From NCBI GenBank assembly GCA_022774485.1, contig JALFLX010000021.1, positions 1 through 22,860 of the forward strand: a stretch of DNA of 22,860 nt. The letters run 5' to 3'. Positions 14,464 through 21,695 of the stretch are shown here, one piece after another. Below the pieces are notes generated by a model that saw only the letters and a list, made by a program, of their open reading frames with translations, was not told the origin of the DNA and did no database searches. The stretch comes from Bacilli bacterium (GTDB lineage: Bacteria; Bacillota_I; Bacilli_A; RFN20; CAG-288). Positions within the stretch are counted from its first letter, which is position 1. Every line of letters starts with the position of its first letter. The position numbers and the translations under genes are program-made.

Positions 14464-14842
14464 GATTGGATGGTTGCTACCTATTTAATGAGTGATGAGG
14501 TTGAAATTAGAATGAGGCTGAATCATTCGATGTCTGGATACATATGGATAGCGGAAATGAAAAAAATGAATTTTACAATTTTTTCTTACATTGTAAGCAA
14601 TTGCAAAGAATTTAGGGCTTCCGATTTTCAAAAAAATAAGAAAAAAGAGTGATTTTTATAAAAAACACGAAAAATTATGCCAAAAACATTTTTATAAACA
14701 AATGTTCAATATTTTAAATTGTAAAGAATTGTAAAAAAATTCATTTACTTGTAAGGGCTTTCGTGATAGACTTCTTGAAGCTAACCCATACTTGTACACG
14801 TTTGTGGCGGATGGGAGCAAAAGACAAAAGGGGGAAATTTTT
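14464..14842. other. AT-rich non-coding region upstream of the ABC importer
   Basis: No convincing gene lies here; a 60-codon frame at 14470 is featureless. What is visible: a palindrome CTTACA-t-TGTAAG (14585-14597) and five TTG(T/C)AA(A/G) words at 14591, 14601, 14719, 14729 and 14749, spaced 10, 118, 10 and 20 bases. Blocks around 14591-14622 and 14719-14763 look like diverged copies; each ends in AGGGCTT followed by (T/C)CG. No promoter with both boxes is clear. The importer ribosome site is AGGGGG at 14829-14834. Confidence 0.6.
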
Positions 14843-16198
14843 ATGAAAATTTCAAAGTCTATCCGTTCTCTTACTGTTGTCGCCTTCACTTGCTTAGGCC
14901 TCGTCGGCTGTGGCAATGATGAAAAGAGCGAAAACAGAATTGCTGTTGAAAATGCTGTGAAAGAAGCGATGAAACTCGATCGCGATGCTCTCTTCCAGAA
15001 AGCCGCTGATGAGCTTCAGGATGGCACTTTCAAGTGGGTCGGTTGCTCTTCTAGAGCCAAGAAAGCCGCTGATGCCTTCAAGAAGAAATTAGTCGAGAAG
15101 AATCCGAAGTGTGAGAATGCCACCTTCGTCTGGGATGTTCTCGATGATGGTCACATCTATACCAAGCTTGTCGGTGATATCAACGCTGAAGTTGATGATG
15201 GTTATGATGGCGCTTTAGTCCAGGATGGTTATCAGCTCGCTTTATATGGCGATCAGTTTGTCAACTATGTCCCGAAGGAATGGGAAGGTGACAAGTCTGT
15301 CAACGGCGATCCTTTCGCCCTCCAGTTCAACTTCAAAACCTGGTTGGTCAATGACTCTGATGGTGAACAGGTTATCCCGGATAACGTTTGGGATTTCTTA
15401 GATACTGGTAAGGTCATCCACTCCATGGATCCGAACAATGAGAACGTCAACCGTGACTGGCTCATTATGCTCACTAAAGATGAGAACAACAACATGTTAA
15501 AAGAAGCTTGGAATGCTCTCACTGATGCTGAAAAAGCAGCCAAGGTTTCTAAGCCGGATGATTTCGCAGATAAGGGCAATAAGAAATACGCCTATGCGTT
15601 CATCTCTGGTTATATCAAGAACGCTCAGTTCAAGAAGGATGATGGCGAAGCGGTCAACAACTTCGCAGTCAAATCCGCTAAGGGTAACTACGCTTGGATT
15701 GTCTACTCCAAGATGATGAACCTTAAGGAGTCTGATGAAGTCTCCAAGAGCTATATCGTCTCTCCTTCCTTAGGAAAAGATATCGAGGATGGAAATAATG
15801 CTGTCATGAAGATGAAAGGATTCTCTGGCTTCATGTATAAGCATTACCTCCAGGTCATGCCGACTTCTAAACATCCTTACACCACTTGTGCATTAATCAA
15901 CCTCTTATCCACCACTCCGGAAGGATATAAGGGATGGGCTGTTGATATCGGCGACTATCCGACCATGGCTTCCATCAACATCAATCGTACCAAATTCGGA
16001 CATGGTACTTTAGATGCGGAAAAGAAATATACTCAGAAAGATTCTGATCCGAACCTCTTCCCTGTTATGAACGATCCTACCGGTGAATGGTGGACTTCTA
16101 AGACTGGTGGCCGCGCTATCGTTGAAGAACCTTCCTACATCGGTGATCACTATGACGAAGTCAACAACTTCATCGTCGCTGAGACCGGAAAGAAATAA
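14843..16198 (+). CDS. ABC importer substrate-binding lipoprotein (ligand unknown)
   Basis: The 451-residue protein begins with a lipoprotein signal: basic n-region, hydrophobic core and lipobox LVGC with C23 as the lipidated residue. The mature part looks like a ferric-ion/polyamine-type (cluster D) binding protein: GTFKWVGCSSRAKKAADAFKKKL, VWDVLDDGHIYTKLVGDI, DGALVQDGYQLALYGD and a C-terminal GFSGFMYKHY and GWAVDIGDYPTM region. It is longer than typical Fe or polyamine receptors (about 330-360), with extra charged loops rich in Lys, Asp and Asn. ATG 14843 is preceded by AGGGGG with 8 bases spacing; the upstream ATG at 14792 would bury the signal peptide. The next two genes encode its permease and ATPase. 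The ligand cannot be told. Confidence 0.85.
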   Translation: MKISKSIRSLTVVAFTCLGLVGCGNDEKSENRIAVENAVKEAMKLDRDALFQKAADELQDGTFKWVGCSSRAKKAADAFKKKLVEKNPKCENATFVWDVLDDGHIYTKLVGDINAEVDDGYDGALVQDGYQLALYGDQFVNYVPKEWEGDKSVNGDPFALQFNFKTWLVNDSDGEQVIPDNVWDFLDTGKVIHSMDPNNENVNRDWLIMLTKDENNNMLKEAWNALTDAEKAAKVSKPDDFADKGNKKYAYAFISGYIKNAQFKKDDGEAVNNFAVKSAKGNYAWIVYSKMMNLKESDEVSKSYIVSPSLGKDIEDGNNAVMKMKGFSGFMYKHYLQVMPTSKHPYTTCALINLLSTTPEGYKGWAVDIGDYPTMASININRTKFGHGTLDAEKKYTQKDSDPNLFPVMNDPTGEWWTSKTGGRAIVEEPSYIGDHYDEVNNFIVAETGKK

Positions 16199-16219
16199 AC
16201 ATTAGCAGCTGAATGTTTT

Positions 16220-16260
16220 GAGGCCGATGCTTCTTAGAGGTATCGGCCTCTTGTTATTTT
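16220..16260 (+). terminator. Internal hairpin between receptor and permease genes
   Basis: GAGGCCGAT (16220-16228) and ATCGGCCTC (16242-16250) make a perfect 9-bp G+C-rich stem, extendable by two pairs, followed by an interrupted T-tract (TTGTTATTTT). It looks like a leaky terminator that lets part of the transcripts through, so the receptor is made in excess of permease and ATPase, as in maltose-type operons. Confidence 0.75.
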
Positions 16261-16287
16261 GTTTATCAATAGAAAGGAAGCTCGAAT

Positions 16288-18123
16288 ATGGATTCATCTC
16301 TCGCGAAAGATATGGGTAATAGAGCTTGGTCAAAAGCTTGGAATAAGACAAAAACATTTTTTGGATTCCCTGCGAATACGATTCTTGTCTGTATCGGTGT
16401 AATCCTCTTGGTTTTGACTCTTGTTCCTTTCGGATCTCTCATCCTCTCCACCTTCGCCAACAAGAATCCGATCACTCAGAAAATCAGCGGTTACAGCCCT
16501 GATAACTGGGTGAACACCTTTGCTGGTGAGCATTCAAACCAGTATCTTTGGACTCCGCTTGGCCACTCTTTGCTTGTTGCCATCCTCTCTTGTTTCTTTG
16601 CGATTCTTTTCGGTGGCTCTGTCGCTTACCTAATCACTAGAACCAATCTTAGATTCAAGAAATTTATTTCCTCTGTTTTTATCTTCCCTTACATCATGCC
16701 TCAGTGGACCCTCGCCCTTTTCTGGTACAACCTCTTCATCTCCACTAATTGTCCTGGCGGACACATCGGTGAGATTCAAGCGTTGACCGGTTGGGCTGCG
16801 CCTACATGGCTCTGCTATGGACCATTTCCAATTGCGATGGTCTTAGGACTTCACTATGCGCCGTTTGCTTACATTCTCATGGGCGGTATTCTCCGCAACA
16901 TGGATGCGAACTTAGAAGAAGCAGCGACAATTTTGAATGTTCCTCGTTGGAAAATCTTTACGAAAATCACAGTTCCGATTCTGAAACCTGCAATTTTATC
17001 AACAATTCTTTTGGTCTTCAGCAGCGCGATTTCTTCCTACACTGTCGCAGCTACACTCGGTGATCCTGTCAATTACAAAGTCTTAGCGACACAGATGGAG
17101 ACACTTCTAAGATCAAAGACTGTTTGGCAGTATGGTATCGGTAATGTCATCTCCATGCTCATGATCGCAATGGGTCTCATCATCTTGACATTCAATCAGA
17201 TGTCCACCGGTTCTCGTAAGTCCTACACGACTGTCTCTGGTAAATCCGGTCAGATCAGCAAACAGAACTTAGGAAAGGTCGGCAAGTGGATTGTCTCTTG
17301 TGTCTTAGTCTTCTTCGTCGTCTTTGTCTGCATCGGTCCGATGGTTTCTTTCGCCTTAGAATCCTTCTTAGCGAACCCAGGAACTGGTGACTTCACCAGA
17401 TTCACACTCGATAGCTGGATCGATCAAAAAGGTACGCTCGGAAGCGCTGGATACAAAGGTCTCTTCTTCAATGAGGAAATATGGACATCTCTACGCGGAA
17501 CCTTGGTTGTCTCAGTCATCTGCGCTTTGATTGCTGGAACCGTCGGTCTTCTCATCGGTTACGGTGTTGCTAAGAAGAGAAAATCGAAGATGGCATCCGG
17601 TGTCAACGCGCTCGCTTTCTTACCTTACTTGCTTCCTTCTATCACCCTCTCCGCAATCTTCTTCGATATGGCCTCCACCTTCTCTGCTGCTGGCTTCAAA
17701 TTCCTCTATAGAAACCCGATGTTCTTAGCGATTCTCTTAGGTTCCATCAAATTCATTCCGTTTGCTTCCCGCTCTGCGACAAACGCGATGCTCCAGCTCT
17801 CTAATGAGATTGAAGAAGCTGCCGTCATTCAAAATGTCCCTTGGTGGAAACGTATGACTCGCGTCATCTTCCCGATTCAGAAATCCAGCTTCTTATCTGG
17901 CTACTTGCTCCCGTTTATCTCCTGTATGAGGGAATACGACTTATTCTTGTTCATCGGTGGAAACGGAATGCTTCTGACCAAGCAGATGTTCCTCTTCCAC
18001 TCAGATGGTATCTACGGTTTGGAGAATGCAGCCAACTTGCTCTTAGTCATCATCATCTTGCTAGTCAACTGGCTCGTGAATAAGATCACAGGCGCTAGCC
18101 TTGATAAAGGAATTGGAGGTTAA
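16288..18123 (+). CDS. ABC importer permease, two fused permease domains
   Basis: This 611-residue integral membrane protein carries two copies of the binding-protein-dependent permease domain, as in FbpB/AfuB, ThiP and related ferric-ion-type importers. Coupling (EAA) loops are visible at about residues 207-230 (NLEEAATILNVPRWKIFTKI) and 505-530 (NEIEEAAVIQNVPWWKRMTR), each of which docks on one ATPase subunit. About twelve hydrophobic segments are seen, starting at about residue 30; a charged linker around 310-335 separates the halves. ATG 16288 follows AAAGGAAG. It lies between the receptor and ATPase genes and ends 5 bases before the latter's start. Its length is at the high end for the family (about 530-700). 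Confidence 0.92.
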   Translation: MDSSLAKDMGNRAWSKAWNKTKTFFGFPANTILVCIGVILLVLTLVPFGSLILSTFANKNPITQKISGYSPDNWVNTFAGEHSNQYLWTPLGHSLLVAILSCFFAILFGGSVAYLITRTNLRFKKFISSVFIFPYIMPQWTLALFWYNLFISTNCPGGHIGEIQALTGWAAPTWLCYGPFPIAMVLGLHYAPFAYILMGGILRNMDANLEEAATILNVPRWKIFTKITVPILKPAILSTILLVFSSAISSYTVAATLGDPVNYKVLATQMETLLRSKTVWQYGIGNVISMLMIAMGLIILTFNQMSTGSRKSYTTVSGKSGQISKQNLGKVGKWIVSCVLVFFVVFVCIGPMVSFALESFLANPGTGDFTRFTLDSWIDQKGTLGSAGYKGLFFNEEIWTSLRGTLVVSVICALIAGTVGLLIGYGVAKKRKSKMASGVNALAFLPYLLPSITLSAIFFDMASTFSAAGFKFLYRNPMFLAILLGSIKFIPFASRSATNAMLQLSNEIEEAAVIQNVPWWKRMTRVIFPIQKSSFLSGYLLPFISCMREYDLFLFIGGNGMLLTKQMFLFHSDGIYGLENAANLLLVIIILLVNWLVNKITGASLDKGIGG

Positions 18124-18128
18124 TCAAA

Positions 18129-19787
18129 ATGCCAAAAATTGTATTAGAAAATGTCACAAAGCGCTGGGGAGATTTCTACGGCGCTGATCACTTGAACATG
18201 GTGATTGAAGATCAGGCCTTTATCACCTTGTTAGGTCCCTCCGGATGCGGAAAGACCACTACACTCCGTATGATCGCAGGCCTTGAGACTCCGACTTCTG
18301 GAAAGATCACTATCGGAGATCAAGTCGTCTTCGACTCTGAGACAGGAATCAATGTCCCTGCCAATGAGAGACATGTCGGATTCTTGTTCCAAAACTACGC
18401 CCTCTGGCCTCATATGACTGTCTATAAGAACATCCTCTTCGGACTTCAAAACGTCAAACAGGTCATGCCTCTCCACGCGAGTGAAGCAGAACGCCTCTCA
18501 AAGCTTTCAAAGCTTGTCCTTGAATATGACAAGATCAAGAAGGCAGATGAGAACGCGACTGACAGCAACGGAAAGAGAGATGAGAAAAAGTTCTTAATTT
18601 GCTTGATCGATGAACTTTCAATCTCCATGTATTCTGCTAAAGAAATCGCTGCTTTAGGCTTAGAGAAGATGGATCGTGATGAGGCGATGAAAAAAGCGAA
18701 AGAAGCTAGCGATGAGTTCTCTAAGAGATTCCTTGATGAAAGCCAAAAGATTGAATCCAAAGGTCAATCTGTCGATCCTAAAACCTTTGATATCAAAGAT
18801 GCTTCTGGTAAAGTGATCTTGAAAAACCGCCGTCTTGACAAAGAAGAGATGGATTTAAAACTTCGCCATGCTGCTAAAGTTGTTAAAATCGGTGAATTCA
18901 TGGATCGTTATCCATCAGAGCTTTCCGGCGGTCAGCAACAGCGTGTCGCTATCGCTCGTACGTTAGCCCCTGGACCGAAAGTTCTCTTCATGGATGAACC
19001 GCTCTCCAACCTCGATGCGAAGCTCCGTTTAGAGATGAGAGCCGAGCTGAAGAGATTACATGTTGAGACTGGTTCTACCTTTGTCTATGTCACTCATGAT
19101 CAGCTTGAAGCGATGACCTTAGCGACAAAAATCTGTCTCATCAGCAACGGTGTCATTCAGCAGTATGATCCGCCTCTCACCGTCTATGGAACACCGAAGA
19201 ATCTCTTCGTTGCAGACTTCGTCGGAAATCCGGCAATCAACTTCATCGAAGTTAAAGCCAAAGAAGAAAACGGCATTATTTCCTTAGACGCGTTCGATTC
19301 TTCTATCAAGATGAAATATCATCCTGCAAACGATCTCCACCTTGAAGAAGAAGTTCAGGAGAGATTACGCCTCCAGAAAGAAAATGAAGAGCGATTAGCA
19401 AAATATGCTGCTGAAAAAGGCTATGTCGAGAAGAAGAACAAAGACCTCCAGTTCAGCTTCCATATCTCTACTGTTGATGGTCAGTTAGAGAGCAAAGATG
19501 AGAAGACTCTTACCGATGACGAGTATGTCTTAGGTGTGAGACCGGAATTCTTAAGAATCGATGACTCTGGACCGATTGAAGCGGAAGTCTATGCTGCAAT
19601 GCCTTCTGGTATGGAGACCACTGTCAGACTCAAGATCGGCAAATACATCTTGACCTCCGTTGTCTTCTCTCGTATCGATTATCCGGTTGGAAGCAAAGTT
19701 CACCTCAACATCGACACGGATAATATCCTCTTATTCGATCGTATCGATGGACGCTTAGTCGCAAACGGAAGCGTTGAAATCGATTGA
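18129..19787 (+). CDS. ABC importer ATPase with large helical insertion
   Basis: This is the energising subunit, of the MalK/FbpC/PotA type. Walker A is GPSGCGKTT (K42), Q-loop LFQNYALWPHMTV (Q88), signature LSGGQQQR (S266), Walker B LFMDEPLSNLD (E290) and H-loop VTHDQ (H323); all are intact. In normal members the Q-loop and signature are about 50 residues apart; here they are about 178 apart. The extra 120 or so residues (about 114-236) are Lys/Glu-rich and mainly helical. A second charged helix interrupts the C-terminal TOBE-like domain near 400-440, so the protein has 552 residues instead of about 350-370. GGAGGT (18115-18120) precedes ATG 18129. Confidence 0.92.
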   Translation: MPKIVLENVTKRWGDFYGADHLNMVIEDQAFITLLGPSGCGKTTTLRMIAGLETPTSGKITIGDQVVFDSETGINVPANERHVGFLFQNYALWPHMTVYKNILFGLQNVKQVMPLHASEAERLSKLSKLVLEYDKIKKADENATDSNGKRDEKKFLICLIDELSISMYSAKEIAALGLEKMDRDEAMKKAKEASDEFSKRFLDESQKIESKGQSVDPKTFDIKDASGKVILKNRRLDKEEMDLKLRHAAKVVKIGEFMDRYPSELSGGQQQRVAIARTLAPGPKVLFMDEPLSNLDAKLRLEMRAELKRLHVETGSTFVYVTHDQLEAMTLATKICLISNGVIQQYDPPLTVYGTPKNLFVADFVGNPAINFIEVKAKEENGIISLDAFDSSIKMKYHPANDLHLEEEVQERLRLQKENEERLAKYAAEKGYVEKKNKDLQFSFHISTVDGQLESKDEKTLTDDEYVLGVRPEFLRIDDSGPIEAEVYAAMPSGMETTVRLKIGKYILTSVVFSRIDYPVGSKVHLNIDTDNILLFDRIDGRLVANGSVEID

Positions 19788-19814
19788 TAATCTGGTGTTG
19801 TTTTCCTTTGTCAA

Positions 19815-19844
19815 ACCGCCTCTATCCCCGGAGGCGGTCTTTTT
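19815..19844 (+). terminator. Terminator of the ABC importer operon
   Basis: ACCGCCTC (19815-19822) and GAGGCGGT (19831-19838) pair perfectly over 8 bp, followed by CTTTTT. It lies 27 bases after the ATPase stop codon. Confidence 0.93.
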
Positions 19845-19938
19845 CTATCTAGAAAAGACGAGGAAACGACACGAATTTATCTTCCCCTAACATCCTCTGT
19901 TTCTTAGAGTGATACAGTAAGAAAAAAGAGGAAAAATT

Positions 19939-20349
19939 ATGAAAAAACACATTAAAATCAGCTTAGGTTCTTAATTGCTGGACTGGTGAGGGGAGTGATC
20001 TATCGCGAAGTATCAAAAGCGTTTGGTTTTGCAAACACTTTCCAAGTCTTAGGTTTGGTTCATCCTCATTCTTGTCTTAGGAATGATATTCATTCTTGTT
20101 TTTAGACTTGTCGCTTTGGAAGTATTTCAAGAGGAAAGCAAGCTCTATCGGATTTCTATTCTCGGTTATGTTATCTGTGAAGGTGCAGCATCTTTGATGT
20201 TGTTTGTCCGCGGGCTTATCAATCCTCTTGTCGATGCTTCTGTCATCTCTGACATCGGCAAGATGAACGGCACGATCTCTGGACTTGCTGGAATTTCTCA
20301 TATCGCGTTAGGCTTGTTCCTGATCTTGATTTTTGTCTCTCTTTCTTAA
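19939..20349 (+). pseudogene. DUF2871 membrane protein pseudogene, two frameshifts
   Basis: ATG 19939 follows a good GAGGAAA site, but the frame stops at TAA 19972. The adjacent frame from 19974 reads IAGLVRGVIYREVSKAFGFANTFQVLGLVHPHS, and the original frame resumes near 20071 as LVLGMIFILVF, then VRGLINPL, SGLAGISHIALGLFLIL and a stop at 20347. Joined, these give about 135 residues following the small four-pass DUF2871 proteins, including GGVFYREF-, H.H-, VRG- and SGIAGIGHILLG-like blocks. Two compensating frameshifts, about 100 bases apart, break the gene. Sequencing error at both sites cannot be excluded. DUF2871 has no known function. Confidence 0.75.
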
Positions 20350-20429
20350 GAGGTAACAAAGAACACAATGAGACAGCTTCTCTTGCGCAAGTGAATTTCG
20401 TAGATATCAGTCAAAACAGGATTTTTATT

Positions 20430-20437
20430 AATAATAA
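20430..20437. repeat. Target site duplication, left copy
   Basis: AATAATAA directly precedes the left end of the insertion sequence and is repeated at 21656-21663. Eight bases is the size typical of IS1595-family insertion. Confidence 0.85.
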
Positions 20438-20462
20438 AAATACTGATTTGCACATGGGGTCA
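20438..20462 (+). repeat. Left terminal inverted repeat of the insertion sequence
   Basis: The 25 bases are an exact reverse complement of 21631-21655. They begin AAATACTG and end GGGGTCA. Confidence 0.95.
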
Positions 20463-20546
20463 CTTCAGCCATAGTGGAGTATAATATTTCAGCCAGTCAG
20501 CTGGCACCAATAGAATACGTGTCGGCGGGAGAGTGATTTCTAAACG

Positions 20547-20590
20547 TGGTGGTTTGTCATCGCTCTTCCACCGACCTAGACAAACCACCA
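20547..20590 (+). promoter_or_regulatory. 12-bp hairpin just upstream of the transposase ATG
   Basis: The arms 20547-20558 and 20579-20590 (core GGTGGTTTGTC / GACAAACCACC) pair perfectly with a 20-base loop and end 2 bases before ATG 20593. There is no ribosome site between the hairpin and that ATG. It may block ribosomes on read-through messages, as in other insertion sequences that limit their own transposition. A TATAAT box lies at 20480-20485. Confidence 0.7.
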
Positions 20591-20592
20591 AA

Positions 20593-21615
20593 ATGAACAA
20601 AAAGCAAGACATAAACTCTTTTTCGAGTCCGCGTACATTGCGGAGCATGTTTTCGACATTCGAAAGCCAGGACGAACTTGGCGACTTGATCATTGACAGA
20701 ACGGAAGGATGGTACGATGCAAAGCACTCTTCTTTTTCAAGCCCTGAAATCGAATTCGTGAATTCAATCAAGGTGACATGCTGTCCCTACTGCGGATCGA
20801 ACAGGTTCAGGAAAATCGGGCACAGGAAGGACGGAACCCAATGCTTCCGTTGCAATTCCTGCAAAAGGAAATTCAATCCTCTGACTGGCTCGATTTTCGA
20901 TTCAAGGAAAATACCGGTAGGAGAATGGATAGAGTTTCTCATCCATCTTTTCCAATACCAGAGCATCAAAATCGCATCGATAGACAACAGAAACGCCTAT
21001 TCTACGGGCAGATATTGGATAAACAAGATATTCGAAGTACTGAAGAATTATCAGTCCGACATTGTGATGGAAGAGAGGTTCTGGACTGACGAGACCTATC
21101 TGAAGCTGATGCCAAAGGATCTGAAAAGGGATGAGAAAGGAAGGCTTCTCAGAGGCCTGTCTCGCAACAATCTCTGCATCATGACTCTTACGGACGGAAC
21201 AAGAACAGTACTGATTGCCGATGGCACAGGAAAGCCATCGCGAAAAAGAATGAGGAAACTGATTCCTCATATAAAGCCAGGTTCCCATATGATAGATGAT
21301 GGTGAGAAGTCGCATGGTGTACTGGTCGAGGAACTGAGTCTGACGAGAGAAATCCACAAGACAGCAGAGACAAAGGGACTTTCGGACAAGGAAAACCCTA
21401 TGGACCTGATCAATACAGTGCACAGGTTCTTCAAACGCTTCATGAAGACGCATGGTGGGTATTCAAGGGAAGAGCTTCAGGATTGGTGCAATCTATTTTC
21501 TTTCGTGTTAAATCATCACAACGATATTCCGGGAGCCATAAAAGACCTGTTTGAAATGGCAGTTTCGACTCGCAAAGTGATCAGATATCGGGAACTGATG
21601 TCAAAAAAGTCCTAA
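20593..21615 (+). CDS. IS1595-family transposase (ISXO2-like, DDNK type)
   Basis: This 340-residue transposase has an N-terminal zinc ribbon (CPYCGS, then CFRCNSCKRKF, about residues 63-95), a helix-turn-helix-like part, and an ISXO2-like catalytic domain. The first acidic residue lies in FWTDETYLK, the second in MIDDGEKSH, and the third position is asparagine in DLINTVHRFFKRFMK, with Lys following, hence the D-D-N-K pattern of one IS1595 subgroup. The end contains the usual LQDWCNLFSFVLN. The start is uncertain: ATG 20593 lacks a ribosome site, while an in-frame GTG at 20533 lies directly behind GGGAG but too close. Codon use is foreign. Confidence 0.9.
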   Translation: MNKKQDINSFSSPRTLRSMFSTFESQDELGDLIIDRTEGWYDAKHSSFSSPEIEFVNSIKVTCCPYCGSNRFRKIGHRKDGTQCFRCNSCKRKFNPLTGSIFDSRKIPVGEWIEFLIHLFQYQSIKIASIDNRNAYSTGRYWINKIFEVLKNYQSDIVMEERFWTDETYLKLMPKDLKRDEKGRLLRGLSRNNLCIMTLTDGTRTVLIADGTGKPSRKRMRKLIPHIKPGSHMIDDGEKSHGVLVEELSLTREIHKTAETKGLSDKENPMDLINTVHRFFKRFMKTHGGYSREELQDWCNLFSFVLNHHNDIPGAIKDLFEMAVSTRKVIRYRELMSKKS

Positions 21616-21630
21616 TTCATCGTGCTTTGC

Positions 21631-21655
21631 TGACCCCATGTGCAAATCAGTATTT
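21631..21655 (-). repeat. Right terminal inverted repeat of the insertion sequence
   Basis: The exact reverse complement of the left end at 20438-20462. It lies 15 bases after the transposase stop codon. Confidence 0.95.
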
Positions 21656-21663
21656 AATAATAA
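21656..21663. repeat. Target site duplication, right copy
   Basis: AATAATAA, identical to 20430-20437. Removing the element and one copy restores a TTTTATTA-A-TAATAAAA palindrome in the original spacer. Confidence 0.85.
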
Positions 21664-21695
21664 AAGTTGTAACCTGTATTTTTACTTTGTTTTAT

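Larger units (their letters stand above)
20438..21655 (+). mobile_element. IS1595-family insertion sequence, 1218 bp, complete
   Basis: Both ends are seen. The outer 25 bases (20438-20462 and 21631-21655) are perfect inverted repeats starting AAATACTGATTTGC, and 8-bp direct duplications flank them. A single intact transposase gene fills the element. Higher G+C and frequent AGG arginine codons differ from neighbouring genes, which prefer AGA and CGT, so it arrived from another host and, given perfect ends and duplications, recently. It landed in the spacer between a DUF2871 pseudogene and a Cof-type phosphatase. Confidence 0.95.

Noticed and set aside
14470..14652. 60-codon open frame in the AT-rich spacer
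   Set aside because: No ribosome site, no recognisable protein pattern, unlike codon use; likely chance.
14749..14765. CcpA (cre) site upstream of the importer
   Set aside because: Two mismatches at conserved cre positions; it is better explained as one of the TTGYAAR words.
14792..14842. Upstream start of the receptor gene
   Set aside because: It would place 17 extra residues before a complete lipoprotein signal, and the ribosome site fits ATG 14843.
20083..20349. Stand-alone 88-residue membrane protein
   Set aside because: Its upstream part continues in other frames as the same DUF2871 protein, so it is the tail of a frameshifted gene.
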